From positions 2,334,501-2,398,500 of the forward strand of contig NZ_CP030040.1 in assembly GCF_003260995.1 (NCBI RefSeq): a stretch of DNA of 64,000 bases. Direction: 5' to 3'. How positions within the stretch are numbered: position 1 is the stretch's first letter; every line of letters begins with the position of its first letter. The notes beneath the pieces were generated by a model, which was not told the DNA's origin, searched no databases, and saw only the letters and a list, made by a program, of their open reading frames with translations. Source of the stretch: Acetobacterium sp. KB-1. GTDB taxonomy: Bacteria > Bacillota > Clostridia > Eubacteriales > Eubacteriaceae. The translations under genes were made by a program, and so were the position numbers. Positions 25,350 through 33,648 of this stretch are shown here, piece after piece.

Positions 25350-26120
25350 TTATTTTTTGATATAGGTATCCAGGATTTCCTGGTACTTGCCATTGGCTTT
25401 TACATTTGCCAAACCAGTATTAAACATCTCAAGCAACTCAGCATTTTCTCCGGCTTTAACAGCAAATCCGTAAGAACTACCTTTTTCCATTTCAGTTACC
25501 ATTTTAAGTGGCACACCGCTGGCGATAGCATCACCAACGACGGGATAGTCTTCAAATAAGGCCGCTGAATTTCCCGCTTTCACATCTTCGTACATATTAG
25601 CCGAATCTGGGAAAGAAGATGTTGTAAAACCATACTGATCTTTAATCGATTCAGCAAAGGTTGACCCTTCAGTTCCTGTTTTGACCGCTACGTTTAGTCC
25701 TTTTAAATCTGCGTACGCCTTAATTGTATCGTTTGAAGATGATACGGCCATCACGACACCAGAATCAAAGTATGGGTCAGAAAAATCGAAGGTTTTTTTT
25801 CGTTCATCAGTAATACTCATTCCAGCGATCATCGCATCTGATTGACCGGTTGATACTTCGCCTAACGCTGCATCAAAGCCGACAGCCTTCAATTCATACG
25901 CGAAACCCTGATCTTCGGCAATGGCGGCTAAGAGATCAATATCAATCCCAACCCGTTCACCCTTTTCATTTTCATACTCAAATGGTTTGAAAGTTGTATC
26001 TGTAGCAACGACATATTTCTTTGCGTCACCACTGGTTGTTGTTCCGCCGGAACAAGCAGCCAATGATAAAACCATCGCTACGACCATAACCAAAACACCG
26101 AGCTTTGTAATTTTTTTCAT
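25350..26120 (-). CDS. Amino acid-binding lipoprotein of the ABC importer
   Basis: A 256-aa solute-binding protein, first gene of the importer operon. The signal peptide ends in the lipobox LSLAAC with C23 lipidated, so the protein is anchored outside the membrane. The mature part begins a GlnH/SBP family 3 domain (KKYVVATDTTFKPFEYENEKG ... DIDLLAAIAEDQG). The ATG at 26120 has an AGGAGG site 9 bases upstream, and a consensus-like promoter lies just before it. A 16-bp stem-loop follows the gene. The bound amino acid is unknown. Confidence 0.93.
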   Translation of the reverse strand: MKKITKLGVLVMVVAMVLSLAACSGGTTTSGDAKKYVVATDTTFKPFEYENEKGERVGIDIDLLAAIAEDQGFAYELKAVGFDAALGEVSTGQSDAMIAGMSITDERKKTFDFSDPYFDSGVVMAVSSSNDTIKAYADLKGLNVAVKTGTEGSTFAESIKDQYGFTTSSFPDSANMYEDVKAGNSAALFEDYPVVGDAIASGVPLKMVTEMEKGSSYGFAVKAGENAELLEMFNTGLANVKANGKYQEILDTYIKK

Positions 26121-26190
26121 TTCTTTTCCTCCTAATAATAATAAGTTTTGATGCATCTTTAGCCAATACACCCACTTTTATACAATGAGC

Positions 26191-26219
26191 AGTATATCAT
26201 TTCTGCTTAAAATTCGCAA
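26191..26219 (-). promoter_or_regulatory. Promoter of the amino acid importer operon
   Basis: Minus strand: TTGCGA (26214-26219), a 17-bp spacer and TATACT (26191-26196) preceded by TGA, an extended -10. It lies just after the upstream gene's terminator. Confidence 0.75.
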
Positions 26220-26254
26220 TAAAAAAAACCATCGTTTATGATAAAAGGATGGTT
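26219..26254 (-). terminator. Terminator of the coiled-coil membrane protein operon
   Basis: Stem AACCATC (minus strand) with GATGGTT (26227-26233 and 26248-26254) is followed by a T8 run on the minus strand. Confidence 0.8.
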
Positions 26255-26259
26255 CGTTT

Positions 26260-26375
26260 TTCGCCAATAATTGGCACGCTCCGTACCGATTAAATTACCC
26301 GATGTGCGCCAAACCCGTACAGGCTCGACGCATCTATCCGGTCGTACAATTTAACTGATACTGGCTAATCTTTAT
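26260..26375 (-). ncRNA. Structured 3' region of unknown function
   Basis: Between the stop at 26376 and the terminator lie about 115 bases with much internal pairing. GCCAAT/ATTGGC form a tight hairpin at 26262-26274. TTAAATT (around 26290) pairs with AATTTAA (around 26348), and the inner bases GATGTGCG and CGCATC also pair. Together they form a long imperfect hairpin whose tip is near 26310-26330. This is more structure than expected for plain 3' sequence. I could not match it to a known riboswitch or small RNA. It could be a long mRNA 3' hairpin, a 3'-derived small RNA or a remnant repeat. Confidence 0.35.
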
Positions 26376-27935
26376 CTAGTCTTCCTGATTCTCGGTCAGA
26401 TATTTCCGGATTGATTCATAATCACCTTCTGCCACGATGAACTCGGAGTCGAGATTTTCGAGTACCACTTCTTCCGGCAAGATTTCGATTTCTTTATCGA
26501 CCATGTTTCGATTTTTTGCTTCAACTAATAATAAATCCTTTTGATCCAAGGCGATTTTGCGCTGATTGAGTCCCGCTTCAATCACATCTAAATCATTAAT
26601 TCGTTTATTAATCAGTTTTGAAAGACGAATCAGATCATCCAAAACCTCATCCACTACAAACTGTTTGTCGATAATCATTTTTAATTTTTCACGAATCAGA
26701 TTCCCGGCGGCGACAATTTTATCATCTCCGGCAATCGGTTCATAGTTTTCAACTTCCTTCTGAAACTCCCCGATCGCACTTTGTAGGTATTGGGTCTCCT
26801 GCATGGACTTTTCAATTTCATGAAACAGATAACCCAGGCGTCGCTCAATGGAAAGAAAACCGTCTTCATTGTCACCCCTATCGGTCACTTCCATTTTGGA
26901 TGTCTTTAATGCCTCCATTTTTTCAAAACTGGGTTTTGTCTCCTTAAATGTTGGCAAGTCCGCAAAATGATCTTGACTTCCGGGTTGGGGGACCAGGCTA
27001 GGTATCTCCATTTCTGGTATCTGTGAGGGCATTTTTCCTGGCAATTCTGCTGACCGGTTATTGAGCGGTGCTTCTGATCCAATCCCAGTGCCATTTTTCG
27101 GTCTGGATTCCATTGCCGGCAATTCCACTGGCCTTTTTTCCGGCCTTGCTTTTAAACCCAAATCTTCCGGTCCGGATTCATTTCGGACTTCCATTTGATT
27201 TAACGGCATTCTATTCTCTTTTTTTAGATTTTCTTTGACTTCATTAAGAAAATCACTGGTTTGATAGCGTTTTTCTTCTTCTATGATTCGCGGTTCACTG
27301 ACTTTGGGGGCTTCCATATAGCGTTGCTGACCCTTTTTTTCATTTTCCAGCAAACTGGTAAAGATGCTGTCATACTCGGACTCCGCTTCTTCATCCCGGG
27401 ATAACCATGTTTTTTTCTCGCTTCGCCCCTTTTTTTCGGGCTTCTTTTCGGTTTTTAATGGCTCACTTCTTAATCCATTTTTAGGATCTTTTTTGTTTTT
27501 TTTCCTGGCGGTCCGATCTTCGACCAGGGTATTCTCATCATTTGTGTCACTGCCATCTTTACCAATGAGAACCCACCATAGAAAATGGCATAACGTGATT
27601 ATCAGAAAGTCTGCAATAATTAAGCCGATAAAAAATTTAAGCGGTACCTCGGGGATCAGAAAGAAACACATCGCAAAGATAATGCCATTCCCCACGATTG
27701 AGATCGCTCCACCGATAAAAGGAATATTTTTGCCGAGCATATTTCTATTTAAATCGTATAAGGCTATAACAATTACTTTTATGCCGACAAAAAAACCCAT
27801 CAGAATAATATAGGCATTCGCATTAGGAAGAGTCTGAATTACCTGATACCCTAATAAAAAAGCATATCCCGAGATGGCCAAGCCAACAATATCAAAGAAT
27901 AACAAACCCCAACATTTACCAATACTTAGTTTCAT
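26376..27935 (-). CDS. Four-span membrane protein with long charged cytoplasmic-type region and coiled coil
   Basis: A protein of about 519 aa. The N-terminus has four hydrophobic segments (residues about 10-30, 40-60, 72-92 and 97-120). Then about 230 residues are rich in Lys, Glu and Pro and probably disordered, and the C-terminal 170 residues are predicted helical and coiled coil (IERRLGYLFHEIEKSMQETQYLQSAIGEF). I recognise no family with known function. The ATG at 27935 follows GGAG by 7 bases, and that site sits inside the end of the preceding gene, so the two are coupled. The shape suggests a membrane scaffold. Confidence 0.75.
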   Translation of the reverse strand: MKLSIGKCWGLLFFDIVGLAISGYAFLLGYQVIQTLPNANAYIILMGFFVGIKVIVIALYDLNRNMLGKNIPFIGGAISIVGNGIIFAMCFFLIPEVPLKFFIGLIIADFLIITLCHFLWWVLIGKDGSDTNDENTLVEDRTARKKNKKDPKNGLRSEPLKTEKKPEKKGRSEKKTWLSRDEEAESEYDSIFTSLLENEKKGQQRYMEAPKVSEPRIIEEEKRYQTSDFLNEVKENLKKENRMPLNQMEVRNESGPEDLGLKARPEKRPVELPAMESRPKNGTGIGSEAPLNNRSAELPGKMPSQIPEMEIPSLVPQPGSQDHFADLPTFKETKPSFEKMEALKTSKMEVTDRGDNEDGFLSIERRLGYLFHEIEKSMQETQYLQSAIGEFQKEVENYEPIAGDDKIVAAGNLIREKLKMIIDKQFVVDEVLDDLIRLSKLINKRINDLDVIEAGLNQRKIALDQKDLLLVEAKNRNMVDKEIEILPEEVVLENLDSEFIVAEGDYESIRKYLTENQED

Positions 27936-27939
27936 CAAA

Positions 27940-28509
27940 TCACTCCTTGTTGTCATTTTTTAGGGAGGTTCTGCGGTTTTCTTGCGAACTTCCTCCATCA
28001 ATTGAAATCTGCCCAAAGGTTGATGTCAATGCGTCCAAGCCTTCTGAATCCCGGTATAGGGCTTCAATTTCCTGAAGTTTTTGATACTCACGATTCAATG
28101 TCGCTTCTTTTCGATTCACTTCTTCGTGACGTTTTTTTAAAATGGCCAGAGCCGTGCCCAATGAATCCAACATGTCCTGCACCATCTTTTCGCGTTTTTC
28201 GATATTGATGAGCTGGTTATTCAATTCCTCAGCCTTGTAATGAGGCATCTCGCCCTCACTGCCTAGAAAACGGGTTTCTTCTTCCTTAAGGTCTTTAAAG
28301 ACACGATCAATATTCCCCTGATCATGGATTGGTGACTTATCCCCGGGCAGACTTTTCTCGGGCTGTGTTGGTCCATTTTGCACGGTTCTGAGGATCAACG
28401 ATTTTAACTCTTCATCTTTTTTCAAAATCAACTTTTCTAAATTCTCAATGCGTGATTCAACATATTCAAAGTACTCATTTTTTTCATTGAGTTCCTGTTC
28501 ATTTGCCAT
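27940..28509 (-). CDS. Coiled-coil protein, unknown function
   Basis: A 189-aa protein with no membrane segment. Residues about 8-45 and 95-150 have heptad-like patterns (YFEYVESRIENLEKLILKK and MVQDMLDSLGTALAILKKRHEEV), with a flexible Pro/Gly-rich part between. I recognise no family. It is the first gene of a two-gene operon; the next start lies only 4 bases after its stop. The partner also ends in coiled coil, so the two may form a complex. It is divergent from an LCP gene, which suggests envelope work, but that is inference. Confidence 0.72.
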   Translation of the reverse strand: MANEQELNEKNEYFEYVESRIENLEKLILKKDEELKSLILRTVQNGPTQPEKSLPGDKSPIHDQGNIDRVFKDLKEEETRFLGSEGEMPHYKAEELNNQLINIEKREKMVQDMLDSLGTALAILKKRHEEVNRKEATLNREYQKLQEIEALYRDSEGLDALTSTFGQISIDGGSSQENRRTSLKNDNKE

Positions 28510-28550
28510 AATAACCCCACTCCTATATTCGCTATCATTCTTTGCCTACT

Positions 28551-28580
28551 ATTATAACAAAGTTTTCCTAAAATGTATAA
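28551..28580 (-). promoter_or_regulatory. Promoter of the coiled-coil operon
   Basis: Minus strand: a perfect TATAAT (28551-28556) preceded by TGT (extended -10). A weak -35 TTATAC (28575-28580) sits at 18-bp spacing. Confidence 0.6.
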
Positions 28581-28620
28581 CAAGATTTATATCCACCGCA
28601 CTTTTTCTATTCATATTTTT

Positions 28621-28649
28621 TTTACAAATATTTACAAATATGATATAAT
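28621..28649 (+). promoter_or_regulatory. Promoter of the LCP-LtaS gene pair
   Basis: TTTACA (28621-28626), a 17-bp spacer and TATAAT (28644-28649) preceded by TGA. It predicts a 5' leader of about 138 bases in which I see no clear RNA motif. Confidence 0.8.
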
Positions 28650-28793
28650 ACTCCCCTAGAAGTCTAAAACATAGAATATTTCGGACTCATTTCCAAATTG
28701 AAGACGTGAATAAGTCTATCCTAAGTCGCGTTTCTGCTTTAGATTTGCAAGTGAATATGTGCAGATCCAATGATTTCCAAATGAGGTATAAAT

Positions 28794-30005
28794 TTGAATA
28801 ATGAAAAAAGAAGTGTCATCAAAAATAAACGAAATCCATCATCCAAAAAAACATCAACACGAAATTCAAAACAAGATACCCGCCCACGGAGAACCGTTAA
28901 GGCGGAATATAAACCGACTTCTCAAAAAGAAAAAACAAAGCCTGTCATCCTGCCCTCGTCTTTACCCAAGAAACGAAAAAAATCCAGAGGCTTTATGAAA
29001 AAATTCATCCGGGCGATCTTGTTGATTATTATTTTTCTAATGGCCTCCGGCTTTGCTGTCAATGCTTTTTTCTTAGGGAATGTCACCAGTAATTTAAGCG
29101 GAAATTTAAGCCGCTATGGCATTAGTGATGAAGCTGCCAGCTTTGCAAAGCAACATAAAATTGTTAATGTTGCTGTTTTTGGCGTCGACGGCCGAGATGA
29201 TGTTGAGGGTGAACGGACCGACACCATCATGATTGCCACTGCCGATTATGAGCACAGTAAGGTTAAAGTCGCCTCATTGATGCGTGACACCTATGTTTAT
29301 ATCAATCCCAAATACGACTATGACAAGTTAAATGCGGCCTACGCTTATGGTGGCCCAAGCCTGGCGCTGCAAACCATCAATCAGAATTTTGATACCACCA
29401 TCACCGATTACATCACCATCGACTTTAACGCCATGGTTTCGATGGTCAATGCTGTGGGCGGTGTCACCATTGATATTGAAACCGAAGAAGAATTAGACTG
29501 GGTTAACGAATACCTGATGGATGTCAATGAAAAAGTCGAGACCGGTTCCCCGTTTTTAGAAGAGACCGGTCCTCAGCTTGTTGACGGTTCCCAGGCCCTG
29601 TCCTACTGCCGGGTACGCTATGTTGGCGACGGTGACTTTGACCGAACCTTACGGCAGCGAGTTGTTTTTGAACAGGTCTTGTCAAAGGCTTTGAACCTTG
29701 ATCTTAAAGAACAATATAACCTGGTCATGACCACCTTGCCTTATGTTAAAACCTCTTTGGGCACCCTGGAAATAATCAAGTATGGGGCAAATCTGGCGCT
29801 TATGCCGTCAAAAGATATTGAGCAAAGTCGCTTCCCTGCCGACGAACTGATTTCACTTGATATGCTGGACGGGGTTTCCTATGTTGTTCCCGATACGCTG
29901 GTCGAAAACATTGAAGCCTTATATCAGTTTATTTATGAAACAGCCTATACGCCCTCGAAAACGGCCACTACTATCAGTGATGAGATTAAAGATACTTTGG
30001 AATAA
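28794..30005 (+). CDS. LytR-CpsA-Psr (LCP) family ligase
   Basis: A 403-aa LCP protein. Residues 1-60 are basic and cytoplasmic, a membrane segment spans about 68-90 (AILLIIIFLMASGFAVNAFF), and an extracytoplasmic LCP domain covers about 115-390. Family motifs are DGRDDVEGERTDTIMIA, LMRDTYV and RVRYVGDGDFDRTLRQR, which supply the Arg and Asp residues that bind the lipid pyrophosphate. LCP enzymes move teichoic acid or polysaccharide from undecaprenyl pyrophosphate to peptidoglycan. The start is TTG, 7 bases after GAGG. An LtaS-like gene follows after a hairpin. Confidence 0.92.
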   Translation: MNNEKRSVIKNKRNPSSKKTSTRNSKQDTRPRRTVKAEYKPTSQKEKTKPVILPSSLPKKRKKSRGFMKKFIRAILLIIIFLMASGFAVNAFFLGNVTSNLSGNLSRYGISDEAASFAKQHKIVNVAVFGVDGRDDVEGERTDTIMIATADYEHSKVKVASLMRDTYVYINPKYDYDKLNAAYAYGGPSLALQTINQNFDTTITDYITIDFNAMVSMVNAVGGVTIDIETEEELDWVNEYLMDVNEKVETGSPFLEETGPQLVDGSQALSYCRVRYVGDGDFDRTLRQRVVFEQVLSKALNLDLKEQYNLVMTTLPYVKTSLGTLEIIKYGANLALMPSKDIEQSRFPADELISLDMLDGVSYVVPDTLVENIEALYQFIYETAYTPSKTATTISDEIKDTLE

Positions 30006-30046
30006 AACGAATCCAACACCTGAGCAAATACTTTACTTGATATCGA

Positions 30047-30085
30047 TCATGACCACTAATTTTTTCTTGAAATCAGTGGTCATGA
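30047..30085 (+). promoter_or_regulatory. Intercistronic hairpin between LCP and LtaS-like genes
   Basis: An 11-bp perfect stem (TCATGACCACT, 30047-30057 with 30075-30085) has a 17-base loop and no T-run. It may moderate read-through or stabilise the mRNA. Confidence 0.5.
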
Positions 30086-30118
30086 CTTATTTAAAGACCA
30101 ATTAAGGAACGATAACTG

Positions 30119-32032
30119 ATGAATAGATTTAAAAAAACGCTCCTGCCGACAAAACAATTTTTCCCTGACCCTACCCTTCCGACGCAATTAAGCCGCACGC
30201 ATTTTTTTTCATGGTTTTTTCTTTTTCCGCTGTTCATTGCTTTTTTTGTTGAACTGATTCAGCGCGACAATCTCTTAGGTTTCTTTGCGTGGCAAAACGA
30301 CTATGGACTAACCAGCTTTTACTTAAGCTATCTGATTGTGTTATTAACCTTTGCACTTATATATGCACTAACATCTCGCCTGGGTACAACGTCCCTGCTG
30401 ATTGTCATTTTTTATATGGGTCTGGGATTGATCAATTTCTTTAAATTCAATCTCCGGGGTGAACCCTTTTTACCCTGGGATGTTTTCTTAAAAAACGAGG
30501 CCCTTAATGTGCTTTCAGATATTGAAGTCAACTTGCCGACAACTTTTGTGGGTCTGCTGATTTTATTACTGCTCCTTAGTCTGATGCCATTTCTTGTAAA
30601 AGAACCACGCTTCTCTATTAAATCCCGAATAATTCTCTTTGCTTCCTGTGGGATTCTTCTGGGGTCCTGTTTTTCTCAGGTTATTTTTAATCAGGACACC
30701 CTGACTTCCCTTGGCATTGAAGATCTGCGCTGGAACCAGACCATTAATTACGATCACAATGGCTTTTTAATCGCTTTTATGAACAACATGAAATATATAA
30801 TGATCGATAAACCCGAAGACTACAATGCCGAAACAATCGAGGCGCTTCTTTCCGAGTTTGACTTTCAAGCAAATACCCTGGTTGACTCAAATGCCCTTCA
30901 AACGCCGAATATTATTTTCATTATGAGCGAATCTTTTTTTGACCCAACCCAGCTCCCCAATGTCAGTTTTTCAGCAGATCCCCTACCCACCGTCAATCAG
31001 ATCCGTCAGGAAGGTGTCAGTGGCAATTTGCTGGTTTCAGAATTTGGCGGCGGTACGGCCAATACTGAGTTTGAAGTGCTCACCGGGCATAAAACCAGCT
31101 TTCTTCCCTCTGGTTCGATGGCGTACCAGCAGTATATCAAGGAAGAAACCGCCGCACTGCCGGCTTATTTGAAAAATGATGGTTATACCACCATGGCTGT
31201 CCATTCCTATGAAAAATGGTTCTGGAACCGCAACGATGTCTATCCGCTAATCGGTTTTGACAGCTTCGATGCTGACATTGATTTTCCTGATTCAGAGTAC
31301 CGCGGAAATTATATTTCGGATCAGGTCGCCGTTGAAAAAGTTGTTACCAATTTTGAAAATCATCGCGCCCAGTCCTCAGACCCGGCCTTTTGTTTTCTCG
31401 TGACGATGCAAAACCACGGTGGCTATGATAATAAAAACTTCCCCGCTTTTGATGTTACCGTCGATGCACCGGATCTTTCATCGCAAAATCAACTGCTTCT
31501 GCAAAACTATGTCCAGGGGGTTTATGACGCCGACGCCGCATTAGGCCAATTGATTGACTACTTTAAAAGCAACCAGGAGCCCACCATTATTGTGATGTTT
31601 GGCGATCACCTGCCAACCCTGGGAGAAGATTACGAAATCTATCGCCAGCTGGGTTTTGCTTCTGAAGGTCCGCTGACTGATGCCGATTATAATAATCTTT
31701 ACACCACCCCTTTTGTGATCTGGAACAATTATGACCTTAGTCCAAATAACTGGGGCACCCTCGATGCCAACTTGCTGGGGGCTGCGGTTCTGGAAGACGC
31801 ACAGATGAATCTGCCGCTTTACTGGAAGATTTTACTGGAGCAGCGAGATAGCCGGGCCAACCAGAATAAGTTTGCCCTGTTCACCGCCGATATAATCGAT
31901 GCCGACAGAGTCATTGCCGAAACAAATGCCTTCAATGCCAAACATTGGCTGCTTGAATACGACCTGCTTTTCGGAAATGGCTACAGTAACGCTTTTGACC
32001 ATGACATTCTACAGACCGCTATCGATCAATAA
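30119..32032 (+). CDS. LtaS-like membrane sulfatase-fold phosphoglycerol transferase
   Basis: A 637-aa protein with five N-terminal membrane segments (to about residue 195) and an extracytoplasmic sulfatase-fold domain. Metal-site and catalytic residues match LtaS: E271 in IMSESFFDP, T313 in EFGGGTANTEFE as the catalytic threonine, D496 and H497 in FGDHLPTL, and the His of QNHGGYDN. LtaS moves glycerol phosphate from phosphatidylglycerol to build lipoteichoic acid or to decorate glycans. It follows an LCP gene on the same transcript. Whether it makes a polymer or single decorations cannot be told. Confidence 0.9.
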   Translation: MNRFKKTLLPTKQFFPDPTLPTQLSRTHFFSWFFLFPLFIAFFVELIQRDNLLGFFAWQNDYGLTSFYLSYLIVLLTFALIYALTSRLGTTSLLIVIFYMGLGLINFFKFNLRGEPFLPWDVFLKNEALNVLSDIEVNLPTTFVGLLILLLLLSLMPFLVKEPRFSIKSRIILFASCGILLGSCFSQVIFNQDTLTSLGIEDLRWNQTINYDHNGFLIAFMNNMKYIMIDKPEDYNAETIEALLSEFDFQANTLVDSNALQTPNIIFIMSESFFDPTQLPNVSFSADPLPTVNQIRQEGVSGNLLVSEFGGGTANTEFEVLTGHKTSFLPSGSMAYQQYIKEETAALPAYLKNDGYTTMAVHSYEKWFWNRNDVYPLIGFDSFDADIDFPDSEYRGNYISDQVAVEKVVTNFENHRAQSSDPAFCFLVTMQNHGGYDNKNFPAFDVTVDAPDLSSQNQLLLQNYVQGVYDADAALGQLIDYFKSNQEPTIIVMFGDHLPTLGEDYEIYRQLGFASEGPLTDADYNNLYTTPFVIWNNYDLSPNNWGTLDANLLGAAVLEDAQMNLPLYWKILLEQRDSRANQNKFALFTADIIDADRVIAETNAFNAKHWLLEYDLLFGNGYSNAFDHDILQTAIDQ

Positions 32033-32150
32033 AAAAGTGACTGATCGCGATTCCCAGATCGGGGTCATTTGTCCGGGAAACCTTTATTACGCCGCAACGA
32101 ATCGATACGGTAACCGGGAATTCAAAAGCCTCCCATTTTGCTGATCACGA

Positions 32151-32187
32151 AAAGAACCCGGTTTTCAATTTGAAAACCGGGTTCTTT
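32151..32187 (+). terminator. Terminator-like hairpin after the LtaS-like gene
   Basis: Arms of 18 bases (32151-32168 and 32170-32187; arm AAAGAACCCGGTTTTCAA) pair perfectly around a single base. Only three Ts end the 3' arm. Confidence 0.65.
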
Positions 32188-32197
32188 GACAGTCTGC

Positions 32198-32218
32198 CGC
32201 TTTAAATACTTTAAAGCG
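32198..32218. repeat. Small palindrome CGCTTTAAA/TTTAAAGCG
   Basis: Nine-base perfect arms (32198-32206 and 32210-32218) surround TAC, between two terminator-like hairpins. Its role is unknown. Confidence 0.5.
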
Positions 32219-32223
32219 TATTG

Positions 32224-32263
32224 AAAAAGCCACCCGCTACCTGATGGCCTGGAGTGGCTTTTT
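32224..32263 (-). terminator. Terminator of the glycan locus minus-strand operon
   Basis: A 10-bp stem AAAAAGCCAC (32224-32233) with GTGGCTTTTT (32254-32263) ends 3 bases before the last minus-strand gene's stop. It has T-runs on both strands. Confidence 0.75.
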
Positions 32264-32265
32264 AT

Positions 32266-33636
32266 TTAAATTAATTTTAAAAGTGATTCCAGATAGCCCA
32301 ATACCCCCATAAAACCAAGTAGCTTAAAGAGCATGTTTTGTTTGTTACTCGTCATTAAGGGATTGAATTCTCGGTACATCAAGACTCCAAAGATGACCAT
32401 GGCAATATACTGAAACAAAAAAGTTCGGGCACCAGACGCATACACCGTTGGCGAAAACCCCATTACTACCCGGGACATAATGGATGCCCCGATTGCCAGA
32501 ATGGCAACGCCAAAGGTCTTCTCATCCTTAAACAAAATAACTGTCATTGCAATCAATGATAACACAAATATAAACATAAACACGAGGCCCAGATAGTGAT
32601 AAAAGTTCAGCTGCCCTCCGATAATTCCGGATAAGGTAACCCAATCATGGATCGATTTTCCCGTTATTACCGAAAACAGGAAGCCGAATTTTGGACTTAA
32701 AACAAGAATTCGAGCCCAATTGATCATCAAGCAGATAACAAATGGGATGATCCCAATGATTCTGGGCAGCCAGGCTTTGTATTTTTGCCAGGAAAAAAGT
32801 CCAGCCATGGCCATTACCGTCAGCATAATAAAATTCTGATCGATGGTGAACATATGAGAGGTTGCCGAGACTGTTAACTTCTGAACGAATCCGAAGGTTG
32901 CATATTCTGGAAAATTGGCCACAATTTCTGATACTTCCCGAGCACCATTTCCCGGACATAGAAGAATAAAGAAAAGATTGCCGACCAGAATCGCTGCCAT
33001 GAGAATGACAAAAATGGAATTTTTTTTGCGATAACCAAAATACAAACAAAAAATAAGATAAACTGACACGAGTATGGCCGCAACCAGTTCCATATTCATT
33101 CCAAATATGGCGGCCAGAAAATACAGCGGGTACTCATACCAATTGATGATTTCTCCCACACAAATTTTCTTAATCGGGTAAATAGCCACCAGCGCAAACG
33201 TCAACGGCCATAAATAATGAATGTTAGTCACGACCCAGCCAGCCGTTGTCATCATTGAAACAAAGGGGACGCAGATCAAAAGAAAAATAAGCGCCCAATT
33301 GGTTTTAAGTCTGTTTTTATCGACAAATATTCTCGAAATCATAACCGCGAGCAGACCATAAACGAGGATATTTACAACCGAAAAAAGCCAGAATGAATTT
33401 CCGGCAAAAAACGCCGCAACCGGCATGATCACAATCCGTGAACTCCACGTATAGTAAGCGTCACGGATAAAAGCCAAAACAGGCTGATGATAAAAAACGG
33501 TTCCATAGGTAATATCATCTCCAGAGGGTCTGACAAAAAAATGAAAGCTCATCACAAGCAAGCCAAAAAACAATATCGGGAAAAAATCCCAATTCACGAT
33601 TTTCTTAATCTTTAATCTAAATATCTCCAAAATCAC
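32266..33636 (-). CDS. DUF6056-like polytopic membrane protein
   Basis: A 456-aa protein with about ten hydrophobic segments. An SGDDITYG motif after the first segment (DD pair near residue 39) and SSRIVIMP further on resemble GT-C-type transferases, which place an Asp-containing loop between the first two membrane segments. The family resembles DUF6056, which has no proven activity. It is the last gene of the long minus-strand operon and 12 bases after the related gene upstream. It probably modifies a lipid-linked glycan, but this is inference. Confidence 0.7.
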   Translation of the reverse strand: MILEIFRLKIKKIVNWDFFPILFFGLLVMSFHFFVRPSGDDITYGTVFYHQPVLAFIRDAYYTWSSRIVIMPVAAFFAGNSFWLFSVVNILVYGLLAVMISRIFVDKNRLKTNWALIFLLICVPFVSMMTTAGWVVTNIHYLWPLTFALVAIYPIKKICVGEIINWYEYPLYFLAAIFGMNMELVAAILVSVYLIFCLYFGYRKKNSIFVILMAAILVGNLFFILLCPGNGAREVSEIVANFPEYATFGFVQKLTVSATSHMFTIDQNFIMLTVMAMAGLFSWQKYKAWLPRIIGIIPFVICLMINWARILVLSPKFGFLFSVITGKSIHDWVTLSGIIGGQLNFYHYLGLVFMFIFVLSLIAMTVILFKDEKTFGVAILAIGASIMSRVVMGFSPTVYASGARTFLFQYIAMVIFGVLMYREFNPLMTSNKQNMLFKLLGFMGVLGYLESLLKLI

Positions 33637-33648
33637 ACACCTTCGTCC

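Noticed and set aside
26260-26375. Riboswitch for the downstream amino acid importer
   Set aside because: A T-run terminator and then a separate promoter lie between this element and the importer. It matches no aptamer I know, so I list it only as structured RNA of unknown role.
27364-27813. 149-aa plus-strand ORF in the four-span protein gene
   Set aside because: It is a mirror of the Lys/Glu-rich and membrane coding of the minus strand, and has no start signal.
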